Notes: generated by a model from the sequence alone, not told the origin. A stretch of DNA of 64,000 bases from Isoetes taiwanensis (GCA_021234155.1 JAJEKV010000015.1:2514852-2578851); one strand, 5' to 3'. Shown: positions 20,101 through 32,060, counted from the stretch's first letter. Numbers and translations are program-made.

Positions 20101-20349
20101 GGCACTGATATTGCAAAGTTGGCCTATTAAGCAAGTATCCCCAAAGATGGCCTACTAAGCTACAAATAAGGATAAATCAACATTACACATTCAAAGCAAG
20201 AAAAAAAAAGGGGAAGAAAGAAATACAAAGTCGACCTTTATAACAAAATTACATAATATTGTAACTTCAAAAGTTGCAACTTTGAAAGAAGAACAAAAAA
20301 AAAAGAGAAGCAGAACAAAACGAATGAAAGAAGCTTAGCATCGGCATAC

Positions 20350-21102
20350 CTGTGGGTGATCAACCTCAGTTGCACAGTCTACCAACGAAATGCAGATGAC
20401 CAAATGTGCCCACAGCCGCCTATTTATACATACAAAGGACCTAACGCAAGCAGGCACGCGGCTTGATCCGTCGCTATTATGATCTTATCCTGGATATTCC
20501 ACTCACTACAGGTAATGAATATTTGTAGTCTAGATATTTGGATCGACGAATATATGCTCAGGTGTTAAAGATATGCTTAGTTGTTCTTCACGATAGTCCA
20601 CATGCCGTATTGGCAGAAGCAAAGCAGTAACAAAAAGAATCCTTCGATCATCTATTTGAGCTTTCACCAATAGTAAGCAAATGGCAGGGAACATGAGTAG
20701 ATTTGAAATGCCAAATATATCAAGGACCTCTGATGCTGTCTGCATGTGGTCCATAGACTTTATGAACAATAAACTTGAGGCAGCCAATTAAGTAGCGATA
20801 AACATCTGGACGCCCATAATGGATCCAAACTTGTGCCAATCAGCTGCCAAAGAAACCGTTGGTTCCACCCTTTGTGGCAACTTGAAAATGACTGCAAGGA
20901 GACCCACATCATGCAGCAGCCGCATGGCTCTTACTGGCTGATTCCCAAGCAGCATCAAATCAACCTGCAAACATCTTTGGTTTGGTCCATCACGAGTTGA
21001 GCAGATATCCAGGATCACATTTGAAAGAATCACATTATAGATTTTGCAAACTTCAATTCCCAAGACCAAACTTGTTGGTCGAGCAATACAACCAAATGCC
21101 AT
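20350..21102 (-). pseudogene. tRNA CCA-nucleotidyltransferase gene fragment, copy 1
   Basis: Part of a gene for the enzyme that adds CCA to tRNA 3' ends. The first piece (21102 to 20788) contains VDLMLLGNQPVRAMRLLHDV and GLLAVIFKLPQRVEP, matching the DLM-SGN-PV-A-x-L-GLF-VVF-LP-EP stretch of plant enzymes. The second (20787 to 20530) contains DDRRILFVTALLLPIRHVDY, matching the LYAALFLPFRKTVY region. A third piece just above a splice donor at 20349 reads HLVICISLVDCATEVDHPQ, like the W-V-LL-SLL segment further on. The N-terminal catalytic head is absent, and stops separate the pieces. The same fragment is at 39753-40535 and 58591-59333. Confidence 0.65.
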
Positions 21103-21643
21103 GTTATACAGATAGCATTGATCGACAATACTTAGAGTTTTAAAACCATAATACGAATCTCGGACTGCAATGATTCTGCTGTCACAGTTGCATTCTCAAT
21201 CAGCACATGCTATAACATTTCCATCTACAACACATGAAATGGAATATTGAATTACAATTGGATTCTCCAATCATTCAGAATGGCAATATACATATGAATC
21301 CAACAAAAACTGTGGCAAAAATTAGACAGAATCTCTGTGCCTGCAGCCAACCCTATTAACTATATATTAACATCACAGGACGTGGAGCAGCAACAATGAG
21401 CAGATTCCTGTTCAAGACCCGACAAAGAAGATAATACTGAAACAAACCAGCTACCCCTTGCAAAGATGTAAACCGTTATGTACAAACTTTTAATATACAC
21501 CTTAGCATTCCATTCCACGCTTCCACAACTTCTCAGAGCACCATCTGTGCATGATTTGGCATTATACATACTTGAGGTTCTAGATAAACATCGGCAATTA
21601 CTGAGCCCTCAGTAGTCATTATCTCCGCTTGTCTAGTATCATC

Positions 21644-21786
21644 ATTACTGCAAAGGTTTTTCCCTTGAAAACCTTTCAAGGCAGGGGTTTTTTAATCCTA
21701 GTAGTAATGATTGTACTAGCCCATTGTATGGGTCCCATGGCCTATTGGTCTCCGTGGACGTTAAAAAATCTATTCTATTCTATTCT
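21644..21786 (+). mobile_element. LINE 3' fragment, plus strand, TCTAT tail
   Basis: The plus strand reads GGTTTTTCCCTTGAAAACC, GGGGTTTTTTAATCC, GGGTCCCAT, GGTCTCCGTGGACG and then TTAAAAAATC followed by a (TCTAT)n tail. This is alignable along its length with the 3' end of the LINE at 13611-13735, so it is a 5'-truncated insertion of the same family in the opposite orientation. Confidence 0.75.
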
Positions 21787-22165
21787 TTGGGATATAATCA
21801 GCTGAATTATACCTTCTGTTCCTTCATATAATCTTATGCATGGAATGTGCTCAAAAACCAAACATGACAAAAAATATACTAAAAATCTATGACACAAGAG
21901 TATTTTATTATTTGTTTATTTACAGGCATATGTTGTACACATAAGAGGCTTGTAACAGTAGGAATTCGCTGTACACATAAGAGGCTTGTAACAGTAGGAA
22001 TTTGCTCACACATCAGACTAAAACTTCATAATAGATCTCCGCTTACATATCCGGCAAAATCTCATAATGCTATGTGGCAAAAATCTCACAACACTATGCA
22101 TCAACGTTCCAATTCCTTACCATTTTCTACACCATTTTCTAAGATCCAATTCTTCACCATCTTCT

Positions 22166-22627
22166 TCAAGCAACCACAACACCGATTGAACTTTCCATCC
22201 TCACTATCCTCAACATAAACCATTCGAAAGCAGTCTTCACAACGAAAACTGTATCACAATCAAACAAAACCTCTATGGGCACATATGGATCCCTACTTAC
22301 AACAGGAAGAGACATATCAATAAAACCAAACAAATCGTCACCATAATCACCTTCATCGTCACTTTCCATGACAATGCCAATACTCTCCAAACCTTCAACT
22401 TTGGTTTCATTCATGTAATCCCACTTCAATGCATCATCTAGCACCACATTCCCTTCATAATCATAACAATCCAGCCAATTTCGTCCATCTCCATCCTCAA
22501 AAGAAAGGTATTCTTCATACTCTTCAATTATCAACCAATCATCCATTCTTGCTCTTTTGGGAAGTGGCAACATCTCATCCTCTCCATCGTCAATGACCTC
22601 ATCATACTTTCGTTTCTTAGAAACCAT
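22166..22627 (-). CDS. Small acidic nuclear-type protein, unknown
   Basis: A 153-codon frame starting MVSKKRKYDEVIDDGEDEML, with a basic KKRKY at residues 4-8 and PKRAR near 23-28 that could act as nuclear localisation signals. The rest is strongly acidic (IIEEYEEYLSFEDGDGRNW, MESDDEGDYGDDLFGF) with aromatic residues, and ends in a hydrophobic CDTVFVVKTAFEWFMLRIV stretch. A TATA box lies 43-51 bases above the ATG, which supports a real gene. No family is recognised. It is adjacent to, and on the same strand as, the extensin gene, with about 860 bases between them. Confidence 0.55.
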   Translation of the reverse strand: MVSKKRKYDEVIDDGEDEMLPLPKRARMDDWLIIEEYEEYLSFEDGDGRNWLDCYDYEGNVVLDDALKWDYMNETKVEGLESIGIVMESDDEGDYGDDLFGFIDMSLPVVSRDPYVPIEVLFDCDTVFVVKTAFEWFMLRIVRMESSIGVVVA

Positions 22628-22669
22628 GTCTTGTACTCCGACACTTTAACGAATGAAGAAAACTCAACC

Positions 22670-22678
22670 TTATATATA
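22670..22678 (-). promoter_or_regulatory. TATA box of the acidic protein gene
   Basis: TATATATAAGG on the minus strand, 43-51 bases above the ATG at 22627. Confidence 0.5.
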
Positions 22679-22841
22679 CGCCAATCCATGATTCCATCAG
22701 TTGGATGCATTAACATTAATTAATTATTGAATTGAAATCATGTTTATCAGATCTTGAACATTCTTATCTCGTCACACAACTGTCATCGTGAAGCAAAGCA
22801 ACTGTTATCACGTCTTTTCATTTCATTTCACAAACGTACAT

Positions 22842-23204
22842 GCTTCAAACATCTTAGATTCGTCATAGCCGTCTCCGTGCTTCGAACATCTTAGATTCGT
22901 CATAGCCGTCTCCGAGATCTCTGCTATCATCCACAGCCAGACGTCTAGTTGTCGGAGGGTTTGTTCCAAAACGTGGCAAGTAAACACTAAATTAGATTGC
23001 TAGAAAAAATAGGGAGGGACAAAAAAAAAAAAAAAAAATAAAAAAAATTGCAAACTGCTTTATATATGTTTAGATAGATAGCAAAGCTTTTTTAATTTTG
23101 TCTTCAAATGACTCCATCTCACATCTCCTCTCAATTTTGTATAGCAAAGCTTTTTTAATTTTATCTTCAAATGACTCCATCTCACATCTCCTGTCAATTT
23201 TGTG
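22842..23204. repeat. Two short tandem duplications
   Basis: At about 22845-22918 a 37-base unit (CATCTTAGATTCGTCATAGC core) occurs twice. At 23081-23204 a 62-base unit (GCAAAGCTTTTTTAATTTT core) occurs twice. A poly-A and TA-rich stretch lies between them. No gene is seen from 22700 to 23340. Confidence 0.75.
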
Positions 23205-23363
23205 TGACAAGACAGATTTTGCAATGTTTCTACAAGTAGTCACATTTAAAACAAACTAAAAAAGGATAGCCACATTTAAAACAAAGAGAAAATAAAAGAA
23301 GTAAAAAAAAAGGGGTGGGGGAGGTACAACAAAACAAATAGAGAGAGGGAAAAATAATTCTAA

Positions 23364-23369
23364 TTTATT
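23364..23369 (-). terminator. Polyadenylation signal of the extensin gene
   Basis: AATAAA on the minus strand about 116 bases after the extensin stop codon. The 3' region between also contains repeated GAGCATGTGCATTGG words. Confidence 0.4.
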
Positions 23370-23484
23370 GAATTTGGAATAAAGAATAAATAATTTCATG
23401 TCAACTCACATGAAGTAACATGTAGTATGTCCCATGAAGAATGTCATATGGAGCATGTGCATTGGGTATGCCGCATGGAGCATG

Positions 23485-25449
23485 TCAAATGGAGCATGTG
23501 CATTGGCATGTAAAAGGTTGAGCTGAAGAATTATGGTAATATGGGGACGGGGAGGAGCACTGGAAAGGTGGCGACTCATACATATAAGGAGGTGGTGGCG
23601 AAGGTGATGGGAGAGGGGGTGATTTTGGCGAGAGTGATGACAAAGGTGGTGATTTATAGACATATGGAGGTGGGATCCAGGGCGATGGAGAAGGGGGGGA
23701 TTTGTAGACATATGATGGTGGTGGTGAGAGCAATGGAGGAGGGGGCGATTTGTAGACATACAAAGGTGGCGGCAAGGGTGATGGAGGAGGGGGGAATTTG
23801 TAGATATACGGAGATGGCAGTAAGGGTGAGGGAGGCGGGGGGGACTTGTAGACATATGGAGGTGGTGGCGAGGGTAAGGGAGAAGGGGGTGACTTGTAAA
23901 TATAAGGAGGTGGTGGTGAGGGTGGAGGCGGCGATGGAGATGGATAGACATACGGAGGTGGAGGTGATAATGATGGCAAAAGAGGGGACTTGTAGATATA
24001 AGGAGGAGGCGGCGGAGATGGATAGACATATGGAAGTGTAGGTGATGGTGATGGCAGAGGGGGATTTGTAGATATAAGGAGGTGGTGGCGAGGGTGATGG
24101 AGGAGGGGGTGATTTATAGATGTAAGGAGGTGGGGGCAAAGGCGATAGAGGAGGAGGGGATTTGTAAATATAAGGAGGTGGTGAGGAGGGTGATGGAGGA
24201 GGTGGAGATGGGTAAACATATGGAGGTGGGGATAGAGAGGATGGAGGAGGGGGGATCTGTAGATATATGGAGGTGGTGGCAAGGGTGAGGGAGGAGGGGG
24301 GGATTTATAGACATACGGAGGTGGTGGCGAGGGTGAGGGAGGAGGGGGTGATTTGTAAGTATAAGGAGGCGGCGGTGAGATTGAAAGAGGTGGCGGAGAT
24401 GGATAGACATATAGAGGTGGGGGGGTGATGGTGGTGGGAGGGGGATTTGTAGATATAAGGGGAGGTGGCGAGGGTGATGGAGGAGGGGGTGATTTATAGA
24501 TGTAAGGAGGTGGGGGGCGAAGGTGATGCAAGAGGAGGGATTTGTAGCCATAAGGTGGTGGTGGGGAGGGTGATGGAGGAGGTGGAGATGGGTAAATATA
24601 TGGAGGTGGAGGTGAAGGAGGAGGGGGGGATTTGTAGATATAAGGAGGAGGTGGGGAGGGTGATGGAGGAGGTGGAGATAGATAAACATATGGAGGTGGA
24701 GGAGAAGGGGGGGATTTGTAGATATAAGGTGGTGGCGGCAAGGGTGCTGGAGGAGGGGGCGATTTATAGACATAAGGAGGTGGTGGTGAAGGTGATGGAG
24801 GAGGGGGCGATTTATAGGCATAAGGAGGTGGTGGTGAAGGTGATGGAGGAGGGGGCGATTTATAGACATAAGGAGGTGGTGGTGAAAGTGATGGAGGAGG
24901 GGGGGATTTATAGATATAAGGAGGAGGTGGTGATGGAGATGGAGGCGGCGGCGATAGGTAGACATAAGGAGGTGGAGGCGAGGGGGATGGGGGAGGTGGT
25001 GAAGGGTAAACATAAGGCAGAGGAGGAGACTTGTACACTAAAGGTGGCGAAGGCGGAGATTGATAAACATACGGTGAAGGCGGAGGCGATGCGTATACAA
25101 GGGGTGGAGGAGGGGAGGAATACTCCAACGTTGGAACTGGGACAAAAGGATGAGGATATATAGGTTGTTGCGATGAAGGCGGAGGCGATGCATATACAAG
25201 GGGTGGAGGAGGGGAGGAATACTCCAACGTTGGAACTGGAACAAAAGGATGAGGATCTATAGGTTGTTGAGGATGTAACCATGGAGGGCGTAACCAAGGA
25301 GGCAACCAAGGTAAAGGATGAAAAAAGAATTTTGAATTTTTCTTTCTAGCCTCTATGATGGAGTCTCCAACGCCTTTGTCTGCAACATCTCGGGCAGCAC
25401 AAGCAACAGCAAATAACACAAATACCATTAAAACGTTTAGCCGCTTCAT
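23485..25449 (-). CDS. Extensin (cell-wall hydroxyproline-rich glycoprotein)
   Basis: Encodes a secreted structural wall protein. Residues 1-19 ([19 protein letters not shown]) are a signal peptide. Residues 20-55 form a short non-repetitive N-terminus, followed by a twice-repeated block with [17 protein letters not shown] and LVYASPPP. From about residue 120 the protein is built of SPPPP blocks alternating with YVYKSPPPP or YIYKSPPPP, where prolines are normally hydroxylated and glycosylated and the paired tyrosines cross-link. The C-terminus (about 605-654) has [15 protein letters not shown] and a Cys-containing end. Residues about 400-466 are in a different repeat frame ([16 protein letters not shown]), with smaller patches near 301-310 and 331-343. 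The open frame is otherwise unbroken. Start chosen for the signal peptide and the TATA box. Confidence 0.92.
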   Translation of the reverse strand: MKRLNVLMVFVLFAVACAARDVADKGVGDSIIEARKKNSKFFFHPLPWLPPWLRPPWLHPQQPIDPHPFVPVPTLEYSSPPPPLVYASPPPSSQQPIYPHPFVPVPTLEYSSPPPPLVYASPPPSPYVYQSPPSPPLVYKSPPLPYVYPSPPPPSPSPPPPYVYLSPPPPSPSPPPPYIYKSPPPPSLSPPPPYVYKSPPPPSPSPPPPYAYKSPPPPSPSPPPPYVYKSPPPPAPLPPPPYIYKSPPSPPPPYVYLSPPPPSPSPPPPYIYKSPPPPSPPPPYIYPSPPPPSPSPPPPYGYKSLLLHHLRPPPPYIYKSPPPPSPSPPPLISTNPPPTTITPPPLYVYPSPPPLSISPPPPYTYKSPPPPSPSPPPPYVYKSPPPPSPLPPPPYIYRSPLLHPLYPHLHMFTHLHLLHHPPHHLLIFTNPLLLYRLCPHLLTSINHPLLHHPRHHLLISTNPPLPSPSPTLPYVYPSPPPPPYIYKSPLLPSLSPPPPYVYPSPSPPPPSPPPPYIYKSPPSPLPSPPPPYVYKSPPPPSPLLPSPYIYKFPPPPSPLPPPLYVYKSPPPPLLSPPPSYVYKSPPSPSPWIPPPYVYKSPPLSSLSPKSPPLPSPSPPPPYMYESPPFQCSSPSPYYHNSSAQPFTCQCTCSI

Positions 25450-25497
25450 CTTTTCTTCACTTTTTCTAACCTGCTTTCTGAAATGTGAGTGAGTCCA

Positions 25498-25505
25498 TTA
25501 TATAG
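25498..25505 (-). promoter_or_regulatory. TATA box of the extensin gene
   Basis: CTATATAATGG on the minus strand, about 50 bases above the ATG at 25449, leaving a short 5' leader. Confidence 0.6.
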
Positions 25506-25700
25506 GCCTTCCTGCCTATTTTTAATCTCTGTAGCTTAAATATCCTTGAAAATTAGTCTGCCCAAACAATTTATCAGCATAATATCTCGGCCAAGAAATA
25601 GGGTTTGCATTGGTTATAGGTGGAACCATCGAAGGCAAGGGATAACCATTGAAAGGGGAGACGTATATACCTAGGGACCTTTACTCATATATTTGAAAGC

Positions 25701-25979
25701 CTAGTAAGAAGATATCAAAACGAGAGGCATCGAGATATCAAAAGGGCCGCCATAGCTCCTCTCCATCTTCCGTATAAGCCCTCGGAGCTCGATCTGCCTG
25801 TAGATCTTCCCGACAAAAGGCTGAGGTTTTTTCACAGGTTCAGCTGAAGAGCTGAGGTTTTCTGAGATACAGTGTAATCGCTGGGCTATCGGAGTTGTAC
25901 TGTAAGCGCTTTCGGTTGTCATTGTCTCCAAATCGAAATTATGAAGCCTCACCAGCACCCCATTGTTGGCAGTCGACAT
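25701..25979 (-). CDS. Possible small unknown CDS upstream of extensin
   Basis: A 92-codon frame starting MSTANNGVLVRLHNFDLETM and containing KKPQPFVGKIYRQIELRGLI and RKMERSYGGPFDISM. Composition looks coding and it has no low-complexity run. No TATA box or splice signals were found, and no family is recognised, so it may be chance or a gene fragment. Confidence 0.3.
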   Translation of the reverse strand: MSTANNGVLVRLHNFDLETMTTESAYSTTPIAQRLHCISENLSSSAEPVKKPQPFVGKIYRQIELRGLIRKMERSYGGPFDISMPLVLISSY

Positions 25980-27905
25980 TCAGCACCTACAGCGGAATTA
26001 TGCTGCATTCGCACTCCATTCAATACCTTGCCCACAGAAGATACCTGATCAGATCCAAAATGTATGGGTATATGAACATGGATATAATAATGGCTAGCAG
26101 GCTGCATTAAATAGATCTTGAAGATATATTCACTTTAGAAATATGTATTTAGAAATAGGCTATTGGAAGCTTTGCATGTTGCATAGATCTGCCATGGATC
26201 CAGGTTATTGCATAAAGATAAGGGGATGTGCCTTATAAGGCATAGATCTGCAAGTTTGGATGCATTTTCTGAGCATACCAGCTTTTTTCTTGTAAACAAG
26301 GCCTGTAACAGCAGTAACACCTTGTGCATGTTAATGGATTGACTTGTGTAGCAAACGTTCATTTGAAGATGCTTTTTGCAAGGCTGTGGTAACATCCTAA
26401 CAGATCACAGATAATAATTACTGCATTATATAGCTCAGACCAGGGGCAGACCTGAAATTGTAAATGTGCTTAGCTATTACATGCAGACAGATATATTTGT
26501 TCAATAACGGATATGGTTCTCATGCTTAATTCTCTACCGCCTGCCTTTATTTATTCATATATATAATGGTAATATGATTTCTGCATAGCTTAGAGACCTT
26601 GCTGGTTATGGCACTGCCTTTATTTATTCATCTATATAATGATAATATGATTTCTGCATAGCTTAGAGACCTTGCTGGTTGTGGCACATGACAGTGGATT
26701 GATATTGATACATGCAGCTCATGTATGGAGTTGTTTACACAATGATTAAGGCATATGCAGAATATGGAGCTATTAATAATGTCTTTGAAAACTGGCTATT
26801 AGCTATGAGTATATTAGGGCAAAGACAGTTTACATAGAAAGTTAATTTGCAAATTGTACAGGGTCCTTTTAATGACATGGATTAAGGGCTGGCCACTCAT
26901 AATCTCAACATGACCTACGCCTCTTAGCTAAACTTTAAATGATGCATTAGGTATAATCTGCAATATGATCAGAAAAACAGCCCCCCTTAGAGCAATAATT
27001 AAGGGCAGGTGTAATGTTAAATTTTAAATTAGACGCATTAGGTGTAATCTGCAATATGAGCAGAAGCACAGGGCATCTTTTGAATAGTATAATTATGGGC
27101 ATGTTATTTACTTTGCCTTTGTTCTAGGATGCATGAAAATCTTTTATCCCTGTTTTCTGTAGGTTACAAGCAAGGTGAAGGGTGTTGAACTTAAAAGACC
27201 CCATGACACCTCCTACCCAGTGCTATCCAGTGCATGACAACCATGACTAATGCTTCAATGCTTGTTTTTGTTCTTGTGGTGCAGGTAATAGGGTCTTTTA
27301 CTCCTTGCTATGTTTCTTTAGCATTTTACGAATATTTTAAAACTGCTCAAGACAGTTGCAGATGCTCAAGAGGAGTGAGGAGTGTTTCAATACATTGCAA
27401 ATGACATTGGCTGGTGCCTTAATTTTACATGGTATCTTGTTATGTTTTTCTACTATAAAGGCAAATAATGATGGCATACTTTTTATTGCACAAGGCAATC
27501 TTTGCTTTAAAGGATTGTAGCCTTGTGAAAATGTCAAGGATTGTGTTTCATGACTATAATTAAAAATTGGAAATTTCTTATGTAAATGTCCTTGGCCTAA
27601 GTTCAAATGCACTTGGTTGATCTTAGGGCTGCGTATTGAATTATGACTTGTTCTTGCAAAGATCATGTCATGATTAAAAGTTATGAAGGTCTTATGACCT
27701 GATTGACTTAAAAGGTTTTTTATTCTTATCCCCAGTTTATTGGTTATACCAATAACCAAGGTGTGGTTACTTTCAGGTGATGTCTTTTCTCTTATTCTAT
27801 TTTACTAAAAAATTCATATTTCACTTATATAGGGCATTGGCTTTGGCGAGAGCTATGACAAGAACAAACTAGCAAAAAGAAGGGGAATGCTTTGAGAAAC
27901 AGACT
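25980..27905. other. AT-rich non-coding stretch with short duplications
   Basis: No credible gene. A 73-base unit is repeated at 26543 and 26616 (GCTTAGAGACCTTGCTGG core). Diverged duplicates with ATTAGGTATAATCTGCAATA and ATTAGGTGTAATCTGCAATA words lie at about 26950 and 27045. The right part (27562-27903) is a copy of 31193-31546. Confidence 0.55.
27562..27903. repeat. Direct repeat, copy 1 (pair with 31193-31546)
   Basis: The shared sequence starts AAAAATTGGAAATTTCTTA and ends GAATGCTTTGAGAAACAGA. The two copies are alignable throughout with small indels, for example near 27630 against 31265. Copy 1 runs directly into the TIR element at 27906. Confidence 0.8.
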
Positions 27906-28314
27906 ACCAACACATAACTACCATTGAAACCATTGAATCCAACACATTTAAATTAAAATCCCCCTTAAACCCCCTTTGGTTTGGGTGCATATTCACAAAA
28001 TTTTTGCAAAGAGAGTCGTTGGATAGGCATATTCACCCCTTATTCCTTAATCTACACCGTACGTAAAGTTCCTCGTTTGTGGGGTATGCAAGTACAAGAT
28101 TTGCTATACTGTATAACAAGATTCACAAAATACTATAAGATTTCAAGCGGAATACTATATGGTGTTGATTTCGTACGTGCAAAATACAAATACGAGGGCT
28201 CTCGCCGCCCCACGCCACCCCCGTGTGAATATGCACCCAAACCAAAGGGGGTTTAAGGGGATTTTAATTTTAATGTGTTGGATTCAATGGTTTCAATGGT
28301 AGTTATGTGTTGGT
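27906..28314. mobile_element. Long-TIR element, copy in unique region
   Basis: Left arm ACCAACACATAACTACCATT and right arm AATGGTAGTTATGTGTTGGT are perfect inverted repeats. The arms extend about 90 bases and include CCCCTTTGGTTTGGGTGCAT and its complement. The core contains CCTCGTTTGTGGGGTATGCA. Related elements are at 35813-36433, 40694-41145, 54636-55270 and 59533-59996. Non-coding; MITE or foldback type. The true outer ends may lie further out, in the GGGCCC-containing flank at about 28335-28350. Confidence 0.75.
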
Positions 28315-30400
28315 TATTATACTAAAATTTTTTTGGGCCCTTGGGCCCTTTTTGCTCATTGACGTAAGAATATTAATTAATGTTAATGGTTGTTATGTGT
28401 TGGTTGTGATACTAAAAATTCCCAATTTTCGGGCCCTAAAAAAAAACATAATATGAAACTTGAGAAACAATAATGTTATAGCATACCGTAATTTAATTAC
28501 ATAAGCTTCACCACAAAGATTTAACCGTTAAATGGTATAGATATATAATTAGATTCTTCACCACAAAGCATTGTATCCCCGTATATGAATGGCATAAAAG
28601 CATAATTTGTCTCTTCATCACAATGAAATGTTATGAAGAGCAACCGCAATCTTTAAAATAGTTCAAAGACGTAATTCATGTGCATGAAATTTCTGGATGG
28701 AGCGATGGCTTATAGCCGGATGCGGTTTAAAAATCCATCATGATATGAGTTGAATATAGTGCTACATAAGATAATAGGCATAATGCAAGTTTCCTAATAG
28801 ATCAAACCTTGTTGCCTTCACCCATTTTGACACTAGTATTAATGAATTACTAATTTTTTTGAATCAATCCATCATTCGAAATATCAAAGTCTCTTAAATG
28901 GACTTGGAGTTCATCTTCTTCAAGTATATTTGTGTGGGTACATATTCCCGGACTTCAAAGACAAGCCATTTCAGCTCACTTTTGAAAGGGTCCCGTTTTT
29001 GTCTATGTCAAAGGCTTCAAAGATTACAGATGAAGCAAAAGGGATGCATGAGAAGTCTAGACTTGAGACAACAAAAATGATCCGTTTTCTTATCTTTGCA
29101 TTGGTGCAAGAAACAAGCACTTACTTTGAAAAACGGCCGTATTAGGAGTTCTTCTATCCATCCTTTCTTGAATCCAAGGTGAGAATACGACATAGAAGAT
29201 GATCAAACAACTATGCAAGACCACAACCCGACTTCGATTTAAAGCTACAAAAAAGAAAAGGTGCCTATAATCCGGACTCTCACGAAAGTGCAATTCTCAA
29301 ATGACTTCATGCAAAACAATATGTAGCATAATAATGACACTACTTAAGATGAATAAGGTAAGAGAGAAGCGACTACTTGAAGAAATGAAAATCAAGGTTG
29401 ATGAAGCACCGGTAAGAGCTCAAAACCAAGAGTCCAATGAATGCCAAAGCGAATAAGTAGGGTATAACAAGGTGACAATCATAATCCAAAGCTGCCACTC
29501 TTGTTTGCGGATTGTCAAAACTCCGATTACTGGATAGTTGGTTAGACGTTAGTGCAAACAAAACCGCAAAATTAGCTCGCTTAGAGGAAATTCTTCTTGA
29601 AAATGTCAAATTTCCTTGTCAATGTGCAATCCTTTGCTTTGCCATCTTGAAGGTCACAACGGCCAACAAGGTGAGAGCTACCCCAGAGAAAAGTAAGCAA
29701 CGGTGTTGCTTGATTGAGTAGAAAAGTAGACCCATTCCCATGGACTTCGGCTTGTGCACTCCACCGCCATCCCAGATATCGCATGCCATGCCATGCCATG
29801 CCATGCCATTCAATTAAAGAGTCCTTGGCGTTAAAAAGTGGTTGCATCTGCGGCATACTTTACAATGAAGAAACTATGATTTTGGAAGCCATTGCGGATT
29901 TTGCCAGATCGAAGTTAAAGATAAACGGCCTGGCTCTTATTATATGCAAATGTTTGAAATTGAAAATAAAAAGGGTCTTAGACCTACCCCTTGGATCGAA
30001 TCGCTTTACCCCCTTGGATCAACAAAAATAAAAAATCATGTCAAATCGCCCACAAGTTTTGAAGCGTTCGAGTGTTTTGCCTAAAGTTAAGAGGTAAGCC
30101 GCATGTCCTCAATCGCCGCTTATATAATTGGCCCGACCTTTACCAAAACACACGAGCATCTAAAACAAACATCCGAAATCTCTTTTCGCGCTACTACCGC
30201 AACAAACCGGCCGTTGAAACTCGGCTTTGATTTCATACACCCAATGGACCCAACCTCTCGTCGATTAAGGAGTTCATCCTTTGCCTTCAAATCCCGCGAT
30301 CCCTGAAAAAAGAAAAATAGAATCGAAGAAGGAATAAAACCCTAAAATGGTTTTTTCGATGCTTGCATGTTCAAGCCCCTAAAATAAAAAGAGGGCTTTT
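28315..30400. other. Unassigned region with weak coding-like pieces
   Basis: Plus-strand frames at 28930-29145 (PDFKDKPFQLTFERVPFLSM) and 29512-30031 have some coding character but no recognisable domain and no clear continuity. A (GCCAT)n microsatellite lies at 29783-29811. Near 29318 is the word ATATGTAGCATAATAATGAC, also found near the inverted repeat at 34500. It may hold remnants of a mobile-element gene. Confidence 0.3.
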
Positions 30401-30590
30401 GTTGTGAGCCCTTGGATGTTGGACCATTGAAAAAAAAAAAGCTAAATCAACGACTAAGAAATGGTGCACTCTAGATGTACGCATTAGTACATCGATTCGA
30501 ATACGCCATGAAATCTTAGGAAAACCTTTGTGAAAAGTGTACAAAAACACAAAAAAAACCCCCTGTCATTATGCTACATATTGGGATAAT
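30401..30590. repeat. Inverted copy of 34500-34690
   Basis: Shared words in opposite orientation include the poly-A run followed by GCTAAATCAACG, GGTGCACTCTAGATGTACGC and CCCCCTGTCATTATGCTAC. The same sequence in inverted orientation is at 34500-34690 and 53335-53520. It is followed by a 54-base stretch (GGGATAATCATTGTTTATGA) that recurs at 31552-31604. Confidence 0.7.
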
Positions 30591-31192
30591 CATTGTTTAT
30601 GAAAGTATTCCACATGGAAGCTAAATTGTAGACCTTAAACTAATCTTTTGGCATTGGCTAACTCTTATCAGGGGTGTGTTCACCAAACTTGATAAGAAAG
30701 ATGATATTTTGAAGAATCTAAGTGAGCATTTGTCCACGCCTTTTGGGCTTTTTTATAAAAAAATTGCACTTGCGATAAGAATTAGAGAATTTAAAGCCTC
30801 TATCAGAATTAGAGAATTTAAAGCCTCTATCCTTATTGCTCTATCCTTATTGCTTTTTTTCGATCATTGGATCGAAGCATTATTCTATGAATGTGCCAAA
30901 TCAAGGGTTGTGGAATTTACACATCAGACCCATGTATACACCTGCGCACCCCATACGCCTAAATACGTATATACCTACATGGTATAGTTGAATCCATACA
31001 CATAAGAAATGCGTAAACTGACCATTGTGCATTCACAGAATACAGAACAAGATTCACAGAACACAGAACAAGAAATGAGAGCAAAAGAGAGTGAAGAACA
31101 TATAACAAGAAATGAGGCTAAATCCGTGCCATTCAATAAAAACGTGACAAAAAACCCATTTTCGGCAAAGTTTGCCCTTCTAGGGGGCAACC

Positions 31193-31546
31193 AAAAATTG
31201 GAAATTTCTTATGTAAGCATGTCCTTGGCCTAAGTTCAAATGCACTTGGTTGATCTTAGGGATTCATGCTTAACAATTATGACTTGTTCTTGCAAAGATC
31301 ATGTCATGATTAAAAGTTATGAAGGTCTTAAGACCTTCTTTGACTCTTATTTGCCATTTTTTATTCTTATCTTCTTAGTTTATTGGTTATACCAATAGCC
31401 AAGGTGTGGTTACTTTCAGGTGATGTCTTTTCTCTTATTCTATTTTACTAAAGAATTCATATTTCACTTATATAGGGCATTGGCTTTGGCGAGAGCTATG
31501 ACAAGAACAAACTAGCAGAAAGAAGGAGAATGCTTTGAGAAACAGA
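31193..31546. repeat. Direct repeat, copy 2 (pair with 27562-27903)
   Basis: Near-identical to 27562-27903, same orientation, about 3.6 kb apart. The copies differ by small indels in the middle. It is followed at 31552 by the short duplication that also occurs near 30590. Confidence 0.8.
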
Positions 31547-32036
31547 GGTAATGGGATAATCATTGTTTATGAAAGTATTCCACATGGAAGCTAAATTGTA
31601 GACCTTATTTTTTTTAATCTTCACCCTCATATTTCTCCAACGTCCAATTTCTTTTTAACCTTAACCCTAACATTTCTCGCCAAACCACTAACAAAAATCA
31701 TAGCAAGAAATAACCCTCTCCCCCTTTTCCCGCCAAACCACTGCCAAAATCATAGGAAAAGAAAATTTGGGAACCTTATAGGTAGGGTAGGGCTTTGGCA
31801 ACAAGGTCCTACTCTCCTTGTTGCTTGCTTTTATTTATGACTTTGGCCCACCCCGACCTACAGTAGGAGGAAGGTTTTTTTTATTAAGTAAATGATAGAA
31901 TGCAGTATTATGTGTTGCTCCTGCACTTGGGAAACAATGAGATATAAGGGAGTAAGATAAGTGGACTTGTGTGACGTGTCAAGTCCTTATGTTGGGCATG
32001 CTTTCTATACCTAATTTATTTCTTACAAGAAATTTA

Positions 32037-32060
32037 TCGCGGCGGCCAAGGCTGCCGCGA
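32037..32060. other. GC-rich hairpin
   Basis: TCGCGGCGGCC and GGCTGCCGCGA pair over 11 bases with one G-T pair and a two-base loop. It stands alone in AT-rich sequence. It could be a transposon terminal hairpin, but no Helitron CTRR end follows. Confidence 0.6.

Noticed and set aside
23541-25163. Long plus-strand and other-frame open readings rich in Val, Met, Glu or His, Leu across the extensin gene
   Set aside because: They are frame shadows of the SPPPP-repeat coding sequence; the minus-strand frame has a signal peptide, TATA box and known repeat modules.
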